From Hyphomicrobiales bacterium (GTDB lineage Bacteria > Pseudomonadota > Alphaproteobacteria > Rhizobiales > Rhizobiaceae), in assembly GCA_900473795.1 (NCBI GenBank), contig UCMT01000022.1:1-64000 (forward strand): DNA of 64,000 bases, read 5' to 3'. Made by a program: the position numbers and the translations under genes. The notes beneath the pieces were generated by a model. That model was not told where the DNA came from and made no database searches. It saw nothing but the letters and a program-made list of their open reading frames with translations. Position 1 is the stretch's first letter. Every line of letters starts with the position of its first letter. Shown here piece by piece: positions 42,282 to 52,553 of the stretch.

Positions 42282-43654
42282 GCGTCACCACGGATCACGG
42301 CTTCGGCCGAAAGCGCAGCAGCCAAAAGCCGTTCGTCCTCGTTCCGCTGGCCGGAAAGCAGAAAGCCGACCGGCATGCCTGCATCGCCCGTGCCGCAAGG
42401 AATGGAGACGCCGCAACCGTCGAGAAAATTGCCGATCAAGGTGTTGCGCAGCGTCTTGCCGTTGATCTTGAAAAACAGTTCGTCATCCGCCAGCAGCGGC
42501 GCGATCGGCGGCGCCACATGCGGCAGAGTCGGATGCGCCATCAGTTCGCCGGCTTCGAGATTGTCGGCCAAGGCCGCGATCAACCGCTGGCGGGCATCGA
42601 GAATCGCGACATAGTCCGTCATGCCGATCCTTTCACCCAGCCGGGTGCGCGCGACCACGCGCTGATCCATCCGTTCGGCATCAGCGCCCTGCAGGCGCTC
42701 CTTGTGAAGGGCATAGGCCTCGGCCGTAACCAAGGCGCCATGACGCGCCATCAGCGCAAAAATCTCGGCAAAGATCGGCAAGGCGCGCCGCGTGATCCGG
42801 GCCCCCGCCTTTTCGAGCCGGGAAATCGCCGCTTCGAAAGCGGTGACCACACCACTCTCGGCATCATCGAAAACGACGGTTTCCGGAATGACGAGCTTCA
42901 GGCCGCCGAGGTCAGTGCGGCCGATATCCGGCGCCGCGCGGCCGCGCATCGCCGCGTCCACCCATACTGCGTCCTGCACTGTGCGGCAGAGCGGCCCGAG
43001 CGAATCGAGGCTCTTCGCCAGAGGATAGACACCCTGCATCGAATAGCGGCCGCGCGTTGCCTTGTAACCAACGATGCCGTTGAGGGCTGCGGGGATACGG
43101 ATGGAACCACCGGTATCCGTGCCGATCGCAACAGGCACCAGACCGGCAGCCACCGCCACCCCGGAACCGGCCGAGGAGCCACCCGGAATGCGCGGCAGGT
43201 CGCGGGAGGCCGCGTTGTGGGGCGTGCCGTAATGGGGATTGATGCCGAGACCGGAAAAGGCGAATTCGCTCAGATTGGTGCGTCCGACACTGATCATGCC
43301 GGCCTCGGCGAGCGCCGTGACGACGGCCGCGTCATCCGCTGCCGGAGCGCTGTCCGCCAGGACGGCGGAACCGGCCGTCGTCACCGCGCCCTTCGTGTCG
43401 AACAGATCCTTCCAAGCGACCGGAATGCCATCGAGAAGACCGCGGGACCGGCCTGAGCGGATGCGCTCGCGCGAAGCCTTCGCCTCCGTCAGCGCCCGCT
43501 CTCCCAGCAAAGCGGTAAAGATCGCCTGATCCTGATAGCCGGCTATTCTTTCCAGCGTCGTCTCTGCCAGTTGCACCGGATCGAGGGTACCCGCCTGCAG
43601 CAGGACGGAAAGGCCCGCAATCGATATGTTTCCGTCCAATCCGTCCATCGCCAT
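42278..43654 (-). CDS. amidase (amidase signature family)
   Basis: A 458-aa amide hydrolase with a Ser-cis-Ser-Lys triad. Lys lies in DGIPVAWKDLFDTKGAVTTA, the cis-Ser in IPGGSSAGSGVAVAAGLVPV, and the nucleophile Ser in AIGTDTGGSIRIPAALNGIV. The C-terminal part ends with a GNFLDGCGVSIPCGTGDAGM motif. It has no signal peptide, so it acts in the cytoplasm. It is the first gene of the amidase-ROK-cutC operon. The substrate could be a muropeptide or an N-acyl amide; this is inference. Confidence 0.92.
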   Translation of the reverse strand: MAMDGLDGNISIAGLSVLLQAGTLDPVQLAETTLERIAGYQDQAIFTALLGERALTEAKASRERIRSGRSRGLLDGIPVAWKDLFDTKGAVTTAGSAVLADSAPAADDAAVVTALAEAGMISVGRTNLSEFAFSGLGINPHYGTPHNAASRDLPRIPGGSSAGSGVAVAAGLVPVAIGTDTGGSIRIPAALNGIVGYKATRGRYSMQGVYPLAKSLDSLGPLCRTVQDAVWVDAAMRGRAAPDIGRTDLGGLKLVIPETVVFDDAESGVVTAFEAAISRLEKAGARITRRALPIFAEIFALMARHGALVTAEAYALHKERLQGADAERMDQRVVARTRLGERIGMTDYVAILDARQRLIAALADNLEAGELMAHPTLPHVAPPIAPLLADDELFFKINGKTLRNTLIGNFLDGCGVSIPCGTGDAGMPVGFLLSGQRNEDERLLAAALSAEAVIRGDA

Positions 43655-43820
43655 CTTCTCCGGAGTTTCTTCGCGGCAGCATCATATCGGTGTGACACGT
43701 TGAATGGCAGCGCATTCCGCCTCGTTCACACATGATTTTCGCCATGACCTTGCCCGCTGATGCGCGCCCTCCTACATGCCCAAGGCGGCGAAGGGGCCGC
43801 TGTTACCACGGAGATGACAG

Positions 43821-44558
43821 ATGATATTCGACGCGGCCCGGCTTTCCTTTGCCAATCTCTTTGCACCGGAGACGCGTTCGGCTTTCTGGAAGGTCCTGGG
43901 CCTGACGCTGCTGGCGCTTGTCGGACTGTGGCTGGCGCTGCGCGAACTCTTCGTCTACCTCGCCCTGCCGTGGCTCGACGGACTCATCCCCGGCACAGCC
44001 GGTTGGGAAGGTTGGCTCGCCTTCGTCATCGGCATATTTGCAAGCCTCGGCATTGCGCTGGCGCTGGCGCTGCTTCTGGCGCCTGTCACGGCGCTGATCG
44101 CCGGCTTCTTTCTCGACGATGTGGCGGAGGTTGTCGAGAAGCGTGACTACTCACAGGAACCGGCGGGCCGTCCGCTGCCGTTGCGCGAAGCGATTGCGGG
44201 AACCATAAAGTTCCTTGGCGTCATCATAGCCGGCAACATCGTGGCGCTATTCCTGCTGCTTGTCCCGGGCATCAACCTTATCGCCTTCTTCCTGGTCAAC
44301 GGCTATCTGCTCGGTCGGGAATTCTTCGAGTTCGCCGCCATGCGCCACCGCCCGCCCGCCGAGGCGCGGCTGTTTCGCGCCAAGCATGCGGGCACGGTCT
44401 TTATGGCAGGCCTCATTCTCGCAGCCTTCCTTGCCGTGCCAATTCTCAATCTGCTGACGCCTCTCTTTGCTGCCGGGATGATGGTGCATCTTCACAAGAA
44501 GCTATCCCAGCGCGATCCGGCCTTTCGCCAGCAACTAAGCCAGGGCGCAATGCCATAA
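43821..44558 (+). CDS. CysZ/EI24-like integral membrane protein
   Basis: A 245-aa membrane protein with four to five hydrophobic helices: LGLTLLALVGLWLALRELFV, GIFASLGIALALALLLAPVT, LGVIIAGNIVALFLLLVPGI and a last segment FMAGLILAAFLAVPILNLLT. The FLVNGYLLGREFFEFAAMRH motif matches the CysZ/EI24 family. Family members are linked to sulfate uptake, but no cys genes are near, so transport of sulfate is unproven. It diverges from the amidase and is 51 bp from the YheO-type gene. Confidence 0.85.
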   Translation: MIFDAARLSFANLFAPETRSAFWKVLGLTLLALVGLWLALRELFVYLALPWLDGLIPGTAGWEGWLAFVIGIFASLGIALALALLLAPVTALIAGFFLDDVAEVVEKRDYSQEPAGRPLPLREAIAGTIKFLGVIIAGNIVALFLLLVPGINLIAFFLVNGYLLGREFFEFAAMRHRPPAEARLFRAKHAGTVFMAGLILAAFLAVPILNLLTPLFAAGMMVHLHKKLSQRDPAFRQQLSQGAMP

Positions 44559-44561
44559 TTT

Positions 44562-44590
44562 ACAATTCGTCTATATTGACTAATTGTCAA
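44562..44590. promoter_or_regulatory. palindromes before the YheO-type regulator
   Basis: TTGAC-TAATT-GTCAA (44576-44590) is nested within ACAATT ... AATTGT (44562-44567 and 44582-44587). It is an AT-rich island 20 nt before the regulator start and could be an autoregulatory operator. The evidence is symmetry and position only. Confidence 0.4.
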
Positions 44591-44609
44591 AATCGTTGGA
44601 TAAGACTGC

Positions 44610-45254
44610 ATGTCTCATCCATTGACACCCTTCATCCCCGTCTGCGACGCGATCGCCACGCTGTTCTCGCCGCATGTGGAAGCCGTTCTGCACGATCTCG
44701 ACAGCGGACTGATTTTCCATATCGCCAATGCCTTCTCGAAGCGGCGGCCGGGGGACAGCTCGCTCAACGAGGCTGGCCTGGCTTCCTCGCTCGAAAGCGA
44801 TGTGATCGGACCCTACGGCAAATCCAATTGGGACGGCCGCCGGCTGAAGGCGATCACGGCGGTGCTGCGCGATGCCGAGGGCAGGCCGATCGGGCTGCTC
44901 TGCATCAACCATGACATCGAAGCCTTTGCCGGCGTCTTCGACCAGTTGAAATCGATGGTCGACATCGCCGCACCCCTGCCGAAGACGTCGGCACTGATGG
45001 CGGAGGATTGGCGCGAGGCGGTCAATTCGGTGATTGGCGACTTCCTTGGCACACGCAGGGCCGCGCTCGCGGGTCTCACCAGCGCCGACATGGACGAGCT
45101 GATCGGCATGCTCGACGCGCGCGGCGTCTTTGCCATCCGCAAGGCCGTTCCCTACGTCGCGGAGATTCTGAAACTGTCGCGGGCGACGATCTACAACCGC
45201 CTCGGCGTCATCCGCCAGAAACAGGAAACCGCCAATCAGGGAGAACCGCGGTGA
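44610..45254 (+). CDS. YheO-like PAS plus helix-turn-helix transcriptional regulator
   Basis: A 214-aa regulator. The N-terminal YheO-like PAS domain includes FIPVCDAIATLFSPHVEAVL and HDLDSGLIFHIANAFSKRRP. The C-terminal helix-turn-helix is ADMDELIGMLDARGVFAIRK then AVPYVAEILKLSRATIYNRL. This architecture is that of DauR/YheO-type regulators, several of which control amino-acid catabolism. It is translationally coupled to the aminotransferase (stop and start overlap), so it almost certainly regulates it or senses its substrate. Confidence 0.9.
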   Translation: MSHPLTPFIPVCDAIATLFSPHVEAVLHDLDSGLIFHIANAFSKRRPGDSSLNEAGLASSLESDVIGPYGKSNWDGRRLKAITAVLRDAEGRPIGLLCINHDIEAFAGVFDQLKSMVDIAAPLPKTSALMAEDWREAVNSVIGDFLGTRRAALAGLTSADMDELIGMLDARGVFAIRKAVPYVAEILKLSRATIYNRLGVIRQKQETANQGEPR

Positions 45255-46390
45255 TAAAGCCGATGCGTGACTTTGCGCTGGAAACCTACATGTCCAAGTG
45301 GGAGTTCGTCGCGAAATACAACATGACCGCCTCGGACGCGGAAAGCATGCGGCTGCCGGAATTGCTTGCCATGGCAAACGACGAGGATCGGGCCGATTTC
45401 GCAAATCTGAGCCTCGGCTATACCGAAACCTTTGGCGCGCCCGCACTCCGCCAGGAGATCGCCGGCACCTATGACACGGTCGAGCCGGAAAACCTGATCT
45501 GCTTTGCCGGCGCAGAGGAGGCGATCTATGTGGCGATGAAGGTGCTGCTGACCGCGGACGACCACGCCATCGTCATCACGCCGAACTATCAGGCCGCCGA
45601 AACCATTCCGCTCAGCATCTGCGCCGTGACCGGCGTGGCGCTCGACATCAATAATGATTGGGAGCTCGACATCGGCCTTGTCGAAAAGGCGCTGCGGCCG
45701 AACACCAAACTGATCTCGGTCAACTTCCCCAACAACCCGACCGGCAGGATTCTGCCGCGTGCGACCTTCGATGCGCTCATCGATCTCTGCCGCAAGCATG
45801 ACATCTGGCTGTTCAGCGACGAGGTTTACCGGCTGATCGAGAAGGACGAAACGCTTCGTCTGCCCCAGGCGGTCGACGTCTATGAGCGCGGCATTTCCCT
45901 CAACGTCATGTCGAAGGCCTATGGCCTGCCGGGGCTCCGCATCGGCTGGCTGGCATCCAAGGATCGCGACTTCCTGGTGCACTGCGAGCGCTACAAGCAT
46001 TTCCTCTCCATTTGCAATTCTGCACCATCGGAAGTCCTGGCGCGGATCGCGCTGAAGAACCGCGACCGGATTCTGGCGCGGACGCGAGGGGTCGTCCGCG
46101 ACAACATTGGCGTGTTGAATGCATTCTTCGCCGAGTTCCCGCATCTGTTCGACTGGCGCGAGCCCGATGGCGGCTGTGTCGCCTTCATCCGCTACAAGGG
46201 CGCGGATGGCGTCGAGGAGTTTACCAGGCGGGTGGTCGAGGAAGCGGGCGTGTTCTTCCTGCCCTCAAGCGTCTATCGCTCGGATCTGACGCCCGTTCCG
46301 GAAAACTGCCTGCGCATCGGTTTCGGCCGCCTGCATGTCCCGGAAGGACTTACCGCCTTGCGCAACTGGCTCAGGCGCAACAAAGCCTGA
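45251..46390 (+). CDS. class I/II PLP-dependent aminotransferase
   Basis: A 379-aa fold-type I aminotransferase. N-terminal RLPELLAMANDEDRADFANL; PLP ring contact LGYTETFGAPALRQEI; substrate loop VNFPNNPTGRILPRATFDAL; the PLP Lys is in ISLNVMSKAYGLPGLRIGWL; and the C-terminal Arg in LRIGFGRLHV binds carboxylate. A GTG start at 45251, overlapping the regulator stop, is preferred since agggag lies at the right distance; ATG at 45263 is too far from it. The amino acid used is unknown. Partner with the YheO-type regulator. Confidence 0.92.
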   Translation: MIKPMRDFALETYMSKWEFVAKYNMTASDAESMRLPELLAMANDEDRADFANLSLGYTETFGAPALRQEIAGTYDTVEPENLICFAGAEEAIYVAMKVLLTADDHAIVITPNYQAAETIPLSICAVTGVALDINNDWELDIGLVEKALRPNTKLISVNFPNNPTGRILPRATFDALIDLCRKHDIWLFSDEVYRLIEKDETLRLPQAVDVYERGISLNVMSKAYGLPGLRIGWLASKDRDFLVHCERYKHFLSICNSAPSEVLARIALKNRDRILARTRGVVRDNIGVLNAFFAEFPHLFDWREPDGGCVAFIRYKGADGVEEFTRRVVEEAGVFFLPSSVYRSDLTPVPENCLRIGFGRLHVPEGLTALRNWLRRNKA

Positions 46391-46406
46391 CCGGAAGACG
46401 ACGCGG

Positions 46407-47102
46407 CTAATTATCGGCTTCGCGCAACCGGTACCCGACACCGGTCTCGGTGGTGATATATTGCGGTTGGTCGGGACTCGCCTCGATCTTCTGGCGAAGC
46501 TGGCGGACATAGACGCGCAGATACTGCACGTCTGCGGCATTGCCCCAGACCTGTTTCAGCAGGAACTGGTGGGTCAGCACCTTCCCGGCGTACTGCACCA
46601 GAATGCGCAGGATATCGTATTCCTTCGGAGACAGCTTCACCTCGCGGCCATCGACCCTGACGATACGCTTGACGAGATCGACGGAGAGGCCGCCGGTCTG
46701 GAACAGCGGCTTTTCGCCCTGCTGCTGCAGCCGGTGGCGCAGCGCGACGCGAATGCGCGCCACCAGCTCATTCATGCCGAAAGGTTTCGTCACATAATCG
46801 TCGGCACCGAGCTCCAGTGCCTTGACGATCCCCGCTTCGTCGGTGCGGCTCGACAGGATGATGATCGGCAGCGTCAGGCCCTCGTCTCGCCAGCCGCTCA
46901 ACAGCTCATGGCCGGGAATGTCGGGCAGGCCGAGATCGAGAAGGATGAGGTCGGGCAGCTCTGTTCTGACCATATCCTGCGCGGACCGGCCATTACCCGC
47001 TTCGCTGACCGCATAGTCCTGTGTCGCCAAACCAACGCGCAACAGCCGGCGAATGGGCGGCTCGTCGTCGACGACGAGAATCTTGACGGCCGAAAGGGTC
47101 AT
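46407..47102 (-). CDS. kdpE: response regulator KdpE
   Basis: A 231-aa OmpR/PhoB-type regulator. Receiver with acidic pocket ILVVDDEPPIRRLLRVGL and phospho-acceptor Asp56 in LILLDLGLPDIPG; the switch region has LELGADDYVTKPFGMNELVA. The C-terminal winged helix ends VWGNAADVQYLRVYVRQLRQ. It is phosphorylated by KdpD under K+ limitation and activates the kdp operon. It overlaps kdpD by 4 bp and lies at the operon end. Confidence 0.97.
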   Translation of the reverse strand: MTLSAVKILVVDDEPPIRRLLRVGLATQDYAVSEAGNGRSAQDMVRTELPDLILLDLGLPDIPGHELLSGWRDEGLTLPIIILSSRTDEAGIVKALELGADDYVTKPFGMNELVARIRVALRHRLQQQGEKPLFQTGGLSVDLVKRIVRVDGREVKLSPKEYDILRILVQYAGKVLTHQFLLKQVWGNAADVQYLRVYVRQLRQKIEASPDQPQYITTETGVGYRLREADN

Positions 47103-49804
47103 GGCATGTCCTTCAGATTGGGCGCATCCGGCAAGAGTGGCAGGCTGACGGTAAAGACGGCGCCGGAGCGATCCGTCCTGTTTTCGGCGGCGATGGTTCC
47201 GCCCATCGCTTCGACGAAGCCCCGGCAGATCGACAGGCCGAGTCCGGTTCCCGCCCGGACGTGGTCCCCTTTGCGCACCCGGTAGAACGTGTCGAAGACA
47301 CGCTCGAGATCGGTGGGCGGAATGCCCGGCCCCTCGTCGGAAATCCTGAGAAGAATACGCGCACCGCCGGTATGCGCCTGTACGGCGACGGTCGAGGCCT
47401 CCGGCGCATATTTGGCGGCGTTGTCGAGCAGGTTGAACAACACCTGTTCCAACAACACCGGATCGACCTTGACCATCGGCAGTTCCGCCGGAACCCGGAC
47501 ATCGACCGGGTGATCAGCCATGATCTTTCGCGCCCGGCGCAACGCGCTGCCGACGATGTCGCCGATATAGTGGAAGGCCACATTCGGCTCCATGGCGCCG
47601 GATTCGATCCGTGTCATGTCGAGCAGATTGACGATGAAGCGGTTCAGCCGTTCCGATTCGTCGGTCACTGTCGTCAACAGCTCGACGCGGTCTTGTTCCG
47701 GCAACGCCGACTGATAGTCGCGCAAGGTGCCGGCGGCCCCCATGATGGCGGCGAGCGGCGTCTTTAGGTCGTGAGAGATCGAGGTCAGCAGCGCCGAACG
47801 GAGTTTTCCGGCCTCTTCGGCCAGCCGCGCGGCGTCGATGTCGGCCACAAGCTGGACACGCTCGATGGCAAGTGCCGCCTGATCGGCAAGCGCATCGAGC
47901 AGACGCTGCTGTTCCGGAGTGAGCAGCGGTCCCTGCCGGTCATCATCAAGGCCAATGACGCCGACAGCAGTGCGCGCCGTGCGCAGGGGCACGTAGAGCC
48001 GCTTGGCCCCCGGCAAGGTATCGGCGCCACGGCCGGCAGCACGATTGTGCTCCCAGGCCCAGCGTGCGGCAGCGATATCGGCATCGTCCAGCGTATCGTC
48101 CGGAGGATAGCCGGCTTTGACCGCAATCGTGCCGTCTTCCGGCAGAAGCAGCACGACGCGCACCTTCAGCATGGAGGCGAGCTGAAATGCCGTTGCCCAG
48201 AGTACGTCGTCCAGCGTGCCGGTGCCCGCCAGCTTCTTGCTGAACAGATAGAGGTCTTCAGTGGTGCGGGCGCGCAAGCGCGCCGCCGCCGCCTGGCGCT
48301 GCACGCTCGCTGTCAGATTGCTCGCAATAACCGCAACCACAAAGAAAAAGCCGAATGCAACCACGCTTTCCGGGTCACTGATGACAAACGTATAAAGCGG
48401 GTGAAGGAAGAAGAAATTCAAGGCGAGCGCGCCGATAACGCTGGCATAGAGGGCCGGCTTCAACCCTTCCGTTACCGCCGTCGTCAGAACCGCCATCAGA
48501 AAGACCAGCGCGATGTTGCGCACATCGAGCGACTGGTCGAGCAGAAAGCCCACGCCCAGCGCGCAGCCGACATAGAGGGTCGCAAGCATATAGGGCCAAA
48601 TCTTCAACGGCACCGGTGTCGGCACCGTCTTGACGCCTGTTGCGGCCGGATCGCCCTCGCGGTCCCCAGCAAGGACATGGACGCTGATATCGCCTGCACG
48701 GCGGATAAGCGTGTCGGTCACCGAACCCTGGAGCCACAGCCGCCAGCGAGATTTTTTGGGGCTGCCGACGATGATATGCGTAACATTGCTCGCCGCTGCG
48801 TGCCGCACGATTTCCTCGGCCTCATCGGAGCCCGGCCGGGTGATCGCCTCACCGCCCAAATGTTCCGCGAGACGCAAGGTCGCGGCGATCCTGTCGCGCG
48901 CGGCCTCAGGCAAATGCACGGATCGCGCCGTTTCGACATAGAGCGCCACCCAAGGCGCACGCAAGCGGTCAGCGAGGCGGGCGGCATAGCGCACCAGCGA
49001 AGCGCAGCGCGGATGATCGTCGATGCAGACAAGCACCCGGTCGCCGGCCGCCCAGGGACCCGATATGGCATGCGCCTGCATATGGGTCAGCAACTGCTCG
49101 TCAACCCGTTGTGCCGTGCGGCGAAGCGCGAGCTCACGCAGGGCCGTCAGGTTTCCGGGCGAAAAATAGTTCTCGATCGCCCGCTGCGCCGTGTTCGGCA
49201 CATAGACCTTGCCGTCATGCAGCCGCTTGATCAGGTCGTCGGGCGTGAGGTCGATGATCTCGACATCGTCGGCGCGATCGATGATCGAATCGGGAACCGT
49301 TTCGCGCACCCGGATACGGGTGATCTGGGCGACGACGTCGTTGAGGCTTTCGACATGCTGGATATTGAGCGTCGAGTAAACATCGATGCCGCGCGCGAGA
49401 AGCTCCTGCACATCCAGATAGCGTTTGGGATGGCGGCTGCCCGGCGCGTTGGTGTGCGCCAACTCGTCGACGAGGACGAGGGCGGGACGCCGGGCAATGA
49501 TGGCGTCAATGTCCATTTCATCGAGAGTGCGGCCCTTGTAGTCGATCATCCGACGCGGGATCACCTCCAGGCCGTTGACCAGTGCCTGTGTTTCCCTGCG
49601 GCCGTGCGTCTCGACGACGCCGACGACGACATCGACGCCATCCGCTTTGCGCGCATGGGCGGACGTCAGCATTTCATAGGTCTTGCCGACGCCGGGAGCC
49701 GCTCCCAGAAAGATCTTCAGGCGGCCGCGCGTTTCCCGTTCCGCCCGCTCCAAGAGCGCGTCCGGTGATGGCCTGCCATCCATGTCGCGGCTGTCATCTC
49801 GCAT
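47099..49804 (-). CDS. kdpD: sensor histidine kinase KdpD
   Basis: A 901-aa sensor. N-terminal KdpD domain with Walker A-like FLGAAPGVGKTYEMLTSAHA, then VLVDELAHTNAPGSRHPKRY, a UspA-like domain (about residues 245-370), four membrane helices (about 395-495), a GAF domain, and the kinase core. The phospho-acceptor is His678 in SISHDLKTPLAAIMGA. The ATP site has FNLLDNAAKYAPEAST and GTGLGLSICRGFVEAMGG. It senses K+ limitation and controls KdpE. The start at 49804 is preferred over 49843, which adds unrelated residues. Confidence 0.96.
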   Translation of the reverse strand: MRDDSRDMDGRPSPDALLERAERETRGRLKIFLGAAPGVGKTYEMLTSAHARKADGVDVVVGVVETHGRRETQALVNGLEVIPRRMIDYKGRTLDEMDIDAIIARRPALVLVDELAHTNAPGSRHPKRYLDVQELLARGIDVYSTLNIQHVESLNDVVAQITRIRVRETVPDSIIDRADDVEIIDLTPDDLIKRLHDGKVYVPNTAQRAIENYFSPGNLTALRELALRRTAQRVDEQLLTHMQAHAISGPWAAGDRVLVCIDDHPRCASLVRYAARLADRLRAPWVALYVETARSVHLPEAARDRIAATLRLAEHLGGEAITRPGSDEAEEIVRHAAASNVTHIIVGSPKKSRWRLWLQGSVTDTLIRRAGDISVHVLAGDREGDPAATGVKTVPTPVPLKIWPYMLATLYVGCALGVGFLLDQSLDVRNIALVFLMAVLTTAVTEGLKPALYASVIGALALNFFFLHPLYTFVISDPESVVAFGFFFVVAVIASNLTASVQRQAAAARLRARTTEDLYLFSKKLAGTGTLDDVLWATAFQLASMLKVRVVLLLPEDGTIAVKAGYPPDDTLDDADIAAARWAWEHNRAAGRGADTLPGAKRLYVPLRTARTAVGVIGLDDDRQGPLLTPEQQRLLDALADQAALAIERVQLVADIDAARLAEEAGKLRSALLTSISHDLKTPLAAIMGAAGTLRDYQSALPEQDRVELLTTVTDESERLNRFIVNLLDMTRIESGAMEPNVAFHYIGDIVGSALRRARKIMADHPVDVRVPAELPMVKVDPVLLEQVLFNLLDNAAKYAPEASTVAVQAHTGGARILLRISDEGPGIPPTDLERVFDTFYRVRKGDHVRAGTGLGLSICRGFVEAMGGTIAAENRTDRSGAVFTVSLPLLPDAPNLKDMP

Positions 49805-49867
49805 GAAACGTGTTCTTCCTCCTCCGGCAGCGGATAACGGCATTTTACCGCTTCCGTTTCAGCCGTG

Positions 49868-50440
49868 TCAGGGCGTCGTTACAGCTTTATCAAGCGCCAT
49901 GTTGAGCGCCAAGACATTGACCACCGGTTCCCCGAGAACACCCAGTTCGCGCGCATCGATGGCCTGATCGACCAGCATGCGGACCTCACCTTCATCCATG
50001 CCACGAGCCCTGGCGACACGCGGCACCTGGAAATAGGTGGCCTCGGGCGTGATGTCTGGATCAAGGCCGCTGCCCGAGGCAGTGACCAGATCCATTGGCA
50101 CGGCGGCGGCCGGGTTGGTGGTTTTCAACGCTTCGGCTTCCGTCTTGATCCGGTCAAGCAGCTTCGGATTGGTCGGGCCGAGATTGGAGCCGCTGGATGC
50201 GGCGGCATTGTAGCCATCTCCGGCAGCGGAGGGGCGACCATGGAAATAGCTATCTCCCGTAAAGACCTGGCCGATCAGCGTCGAGCCAACGACGGCTCCA
50301 TCCTTTTCCACGAGGCTGCCATTGGCTTGATGCGGGAACAGCGCCTGGGCGATGCTCGTCATGCCGAGCGGATATGCAAGGCCCGTGATGAGCGTGATGG
50401 CGACGATCATGACAAGGGCCGGTCGCAGTTGTTTCAGCAT
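49868..50440 (-). CDS. kdpC: potassium-transporting ATPase KdpC subunit
   Basis: A 190-aa assembly and ATP-affinity subunit. One N-terminal helix [20 protein letters not shown], then a periplasmic domain with the conserved [20 protein letters not shown] and [20 protein letters not shown] motifs. C-terminal [20 protein letters not shown] is typical. It lies 11 bp after kdpB. Confidence 0.96.
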   Translation of the reverse strand: MLKQLRPALVMIVAITLITGLAYPLGMTSIAQALFPHQANGSLVEKDGAVVGSTLIGQVFTGDSYFHGRPSAAGDGYNAAASSGSNLGPTNPKLLDRIKTEAEALKTTNPAAAVPMDLVTASGSGLDPDITPEATYFQVPRVARARGMDEGEVRMLVDQAIDARELGVLGEPVVNVLALNMALDKAVTTP

Positions 50441-50451
50441 GGGTGAATTCC

Positions 50452-52506
50452 TTAAACGAGGCCAAGGGCGGTGATGGCCACATCGATGGCCTTGATGCCG
50501 ATGAACGGCACGATGACGCCGCCGAGGCCGTAGACGAGCAGGTTGCGCGACAGCAGCGCACCGGCGCCGACGGCACGATACTTCACCCCCTTCAGCGACA
50601 GCGGGATCAGCGCCACGATGACCAGCGCATTGAAGATAATGGCCGACAGGATGGCGCTTTGCGGTGAAGAGAGCCCCATGATGTTCAGTGTCGACAGCTG
50701 CGGATAGAAAGCCAGGAACATCGCCGGGATGATCGCGAAATATTTGGCGATGTCGTTGGCGATCGAGAAGGTGGTCAGCGCGCCACGGGTCATCAGGAGT
50801 TGCTTGCCGATCTCGACGATCTCGATCAGTTTCGTGGGATCGGAATCCAGATCAACCATGTTGCCGGCTTCGCGGGCCGCCACCGTGCCGGTGTTCATCG
50901 CCACGCCGACATCGGCCTGGGCGAGTGCAGGGGCGTCGTTGGTGCCATCGCCACACATGGCAACGAGCTTGCCCTTCGCCTGTTCCTCGCGGATCAGCGA
51001 CAGCTTGTTTTCAGGCGTCGCCTGGGCAAGGAAGTCATCCACGCCGGCTTCGGCAGCGATCGCCGCTGCCGTCATCGGATTGTCGCCGGTAATCATCACG
51101 GTGCGGATGCCCATCCGGCGTAGTTCGGCGAAACGCTCGCGAATGCCGCCCTTGACGATGTCCTTGAGATGCACGACACCCATCAAGCGGCCGTCGCGAA
51201 CGACGGCGAGCGGCGTGCCGCCGGACTTGGCGATCTCGTCGGCAATGGCCTGGATTTCGCGCACGCTTTCCGGGTGCGCCGAGGCAGCCCCGCCGACATA
51301 GCTCAGCACCGCGTCCACCGCACCCTTGCGGATCGACGATCCCTCCACATCGACGCCGCTCATCCGGCTCTGTGCCGTGAAGCGAACGAAGCTCGCGTGC
51401 AACTGCGCCATGTCGCGCGCACGGATAGCGTACTTTTCCTTGGCGAGCACGACGATCGACCGGCCTTCCGGCGTTTCGTCGGCTAAGGATGCGAGCTGCG
51501 CAGCATCGGCCAGATCCCGTTCCGAGACACCGGCGATCGGCCGCAGCTCGGTTGCCTGACGGTTGCCGAGCGTGATGGTGCCCGTCTTGTCGAGCAGCAG
51601 CGTATCGATATCGCCTGCGGCTTCGACGGCGCGACCCGACATGGCGAGCACGTTGAAGCGGACGAGGCGATCCATGCCGGCAATGCCGATGGCCGAGAGA
51701 AGCGCGCCGATCGTCGTCGGGATCAGCGTCACGAACAAAGCGACGAGAACGATCACGGGAATAGCGCCGCCAGCATAGGTGGCGAAGCTCGGGATCGTCG
51801 CCACGGCAAGCACGAAGATCAGCGTCATGCCGGCGAGAAGGATGTTGAGCGCGATCTCGTTCGGGGTCTTCTGGCGTTCTGCCCCTTCAACCAGCGCGAT
51901 CATCCGGTCGATGAAGGTGGAACCGGCGGCGGCGCTGATGCGCACCCGGATCCAGTCCGAGAGCACCTGCGTGCCGCCGGTGACGGCCGAGCGGTCGCCG
52001 CCGGATTCGCGGATGACCGGAGCGGATTCGCCGGTGATCGCCGCCTCGTTGACGGAGGCGACGCCCTCGATGACTTCGCCGTCCGACGGAATGATGTCGC
52101 CGGCCTCGACGAGCACGACGTCACCGACCTTGAGGCTGGTGCCGGGAACCATCTTGTAGCTCTTGAGATCGCTGCCAGTCAGCAGCTTCGCCTGCGTTTC
52201 GGTGCGCGTCTTGCGCAGTGAATCCGCCTGCGCCTTGCCGCGGCCTTCGGCGACGGCTTCGGCGAAATTGGCAAAAAGCACGGTGAACCAAAGCCAGATA
52301 TTCAGCTGCAGCGAAAAGCCGAGGCCTTCGCCGCCGGTGACGAGATCACGCAGGAACAGAATAGTCGTCAGCGTCGAGACGACGGCGACGACGAACATCA
52401 CCGGGTTTTTCGCGAGCGTACGCGGGTTGAGCTTGGCAAAAGCCGAGCCAATCGCGGGAACGAGGATGCGCGAGTCGATGAGGCTCGCAGATTTGGACTG
52501 GCTCAT
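50452..52506 (-). CDS. kdpB: potassium-transporting ATPase KdpB subunit
   Basis: A 684-aa P-type ATPase catalytic subunit. The phosphorylated Asp306 is in [20 protein letters not shown]. The actuator motif is [20 protein letters not shown], the hinge [20 protein letters not shown], and membrane helices frame both. The start at 52506 fits family length; longer in-frame starts at 52539 or 52656 lack a ribosome site. KdpB energises K+ uptake through KdpA. Confidence 0.97.
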   Translation of the reverse strand: MSQSKSASLIDSRILVPAIGSAFAKLNPRTLAKNPVMFVVAVVSTLTTILFLRDLVTGGEGLGFSLQLNIWLWFTVLFANFAEAVAEGRGKAQADSLRKTRTETQAKLLTGSDLKSYKMVPGTSLKVGDVVLVEAGDIIPSDGEVIEGVASVNEAAITGESAPVIRESGGDRSAVTGGTQVLSDWIRVRISAAAGSTFIDRMIALVEGAERQKTPNEIALNILLAGMTLIFVLAVATIPSFATYAGGAIPVIVLVALFVTLIPTTIGALLSAIGIAGMDRLVRFNVLAMSGRAVEAAGDIDTLLLDKTGTITLGNRQATELRPIAGVSERDLADAAQLASLADETPEGRSIVVLAKEKYAIRARDMAQLHASFVRFTAQSRMSGVDVEGSSIRKGAVDAVLSYVGGAASAHPESVREIQAIADEIAKSGGTPLAVVRDGRLMGVVHLKDIVKGGIRERFAELRRMGIRTVMITGDNPMTAAAIAAEAGVDDFLAQATPENKLSLIREEQAKGKLVAMCGDGTNDAPALAQADVGVAMNTGTVAAREAGNMVDLDSDPTKLIEIVEIGKQLLMTRGALTTFSIANDIAKYFAIIPAMFLAFYPQLSTLNIMGLSSPQSAILSAIIFNALVIVALIPLSLKGVKYRAVGAGALLSRNLLVYGLGGVIVPFIGIKAIDVAITALGLV

Positions 52507-52553
52507 GAGAGAACGCCTGTTTCCTTTGTTTTGTGACATCACGGCGACTGCGG

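Noticed and set aside
47771-49768. A 665-codon frame opposite kdpD
   Set aside because: It is a shadow of a complete KdpD with clear kinase and Walker motifs on the minus strand.
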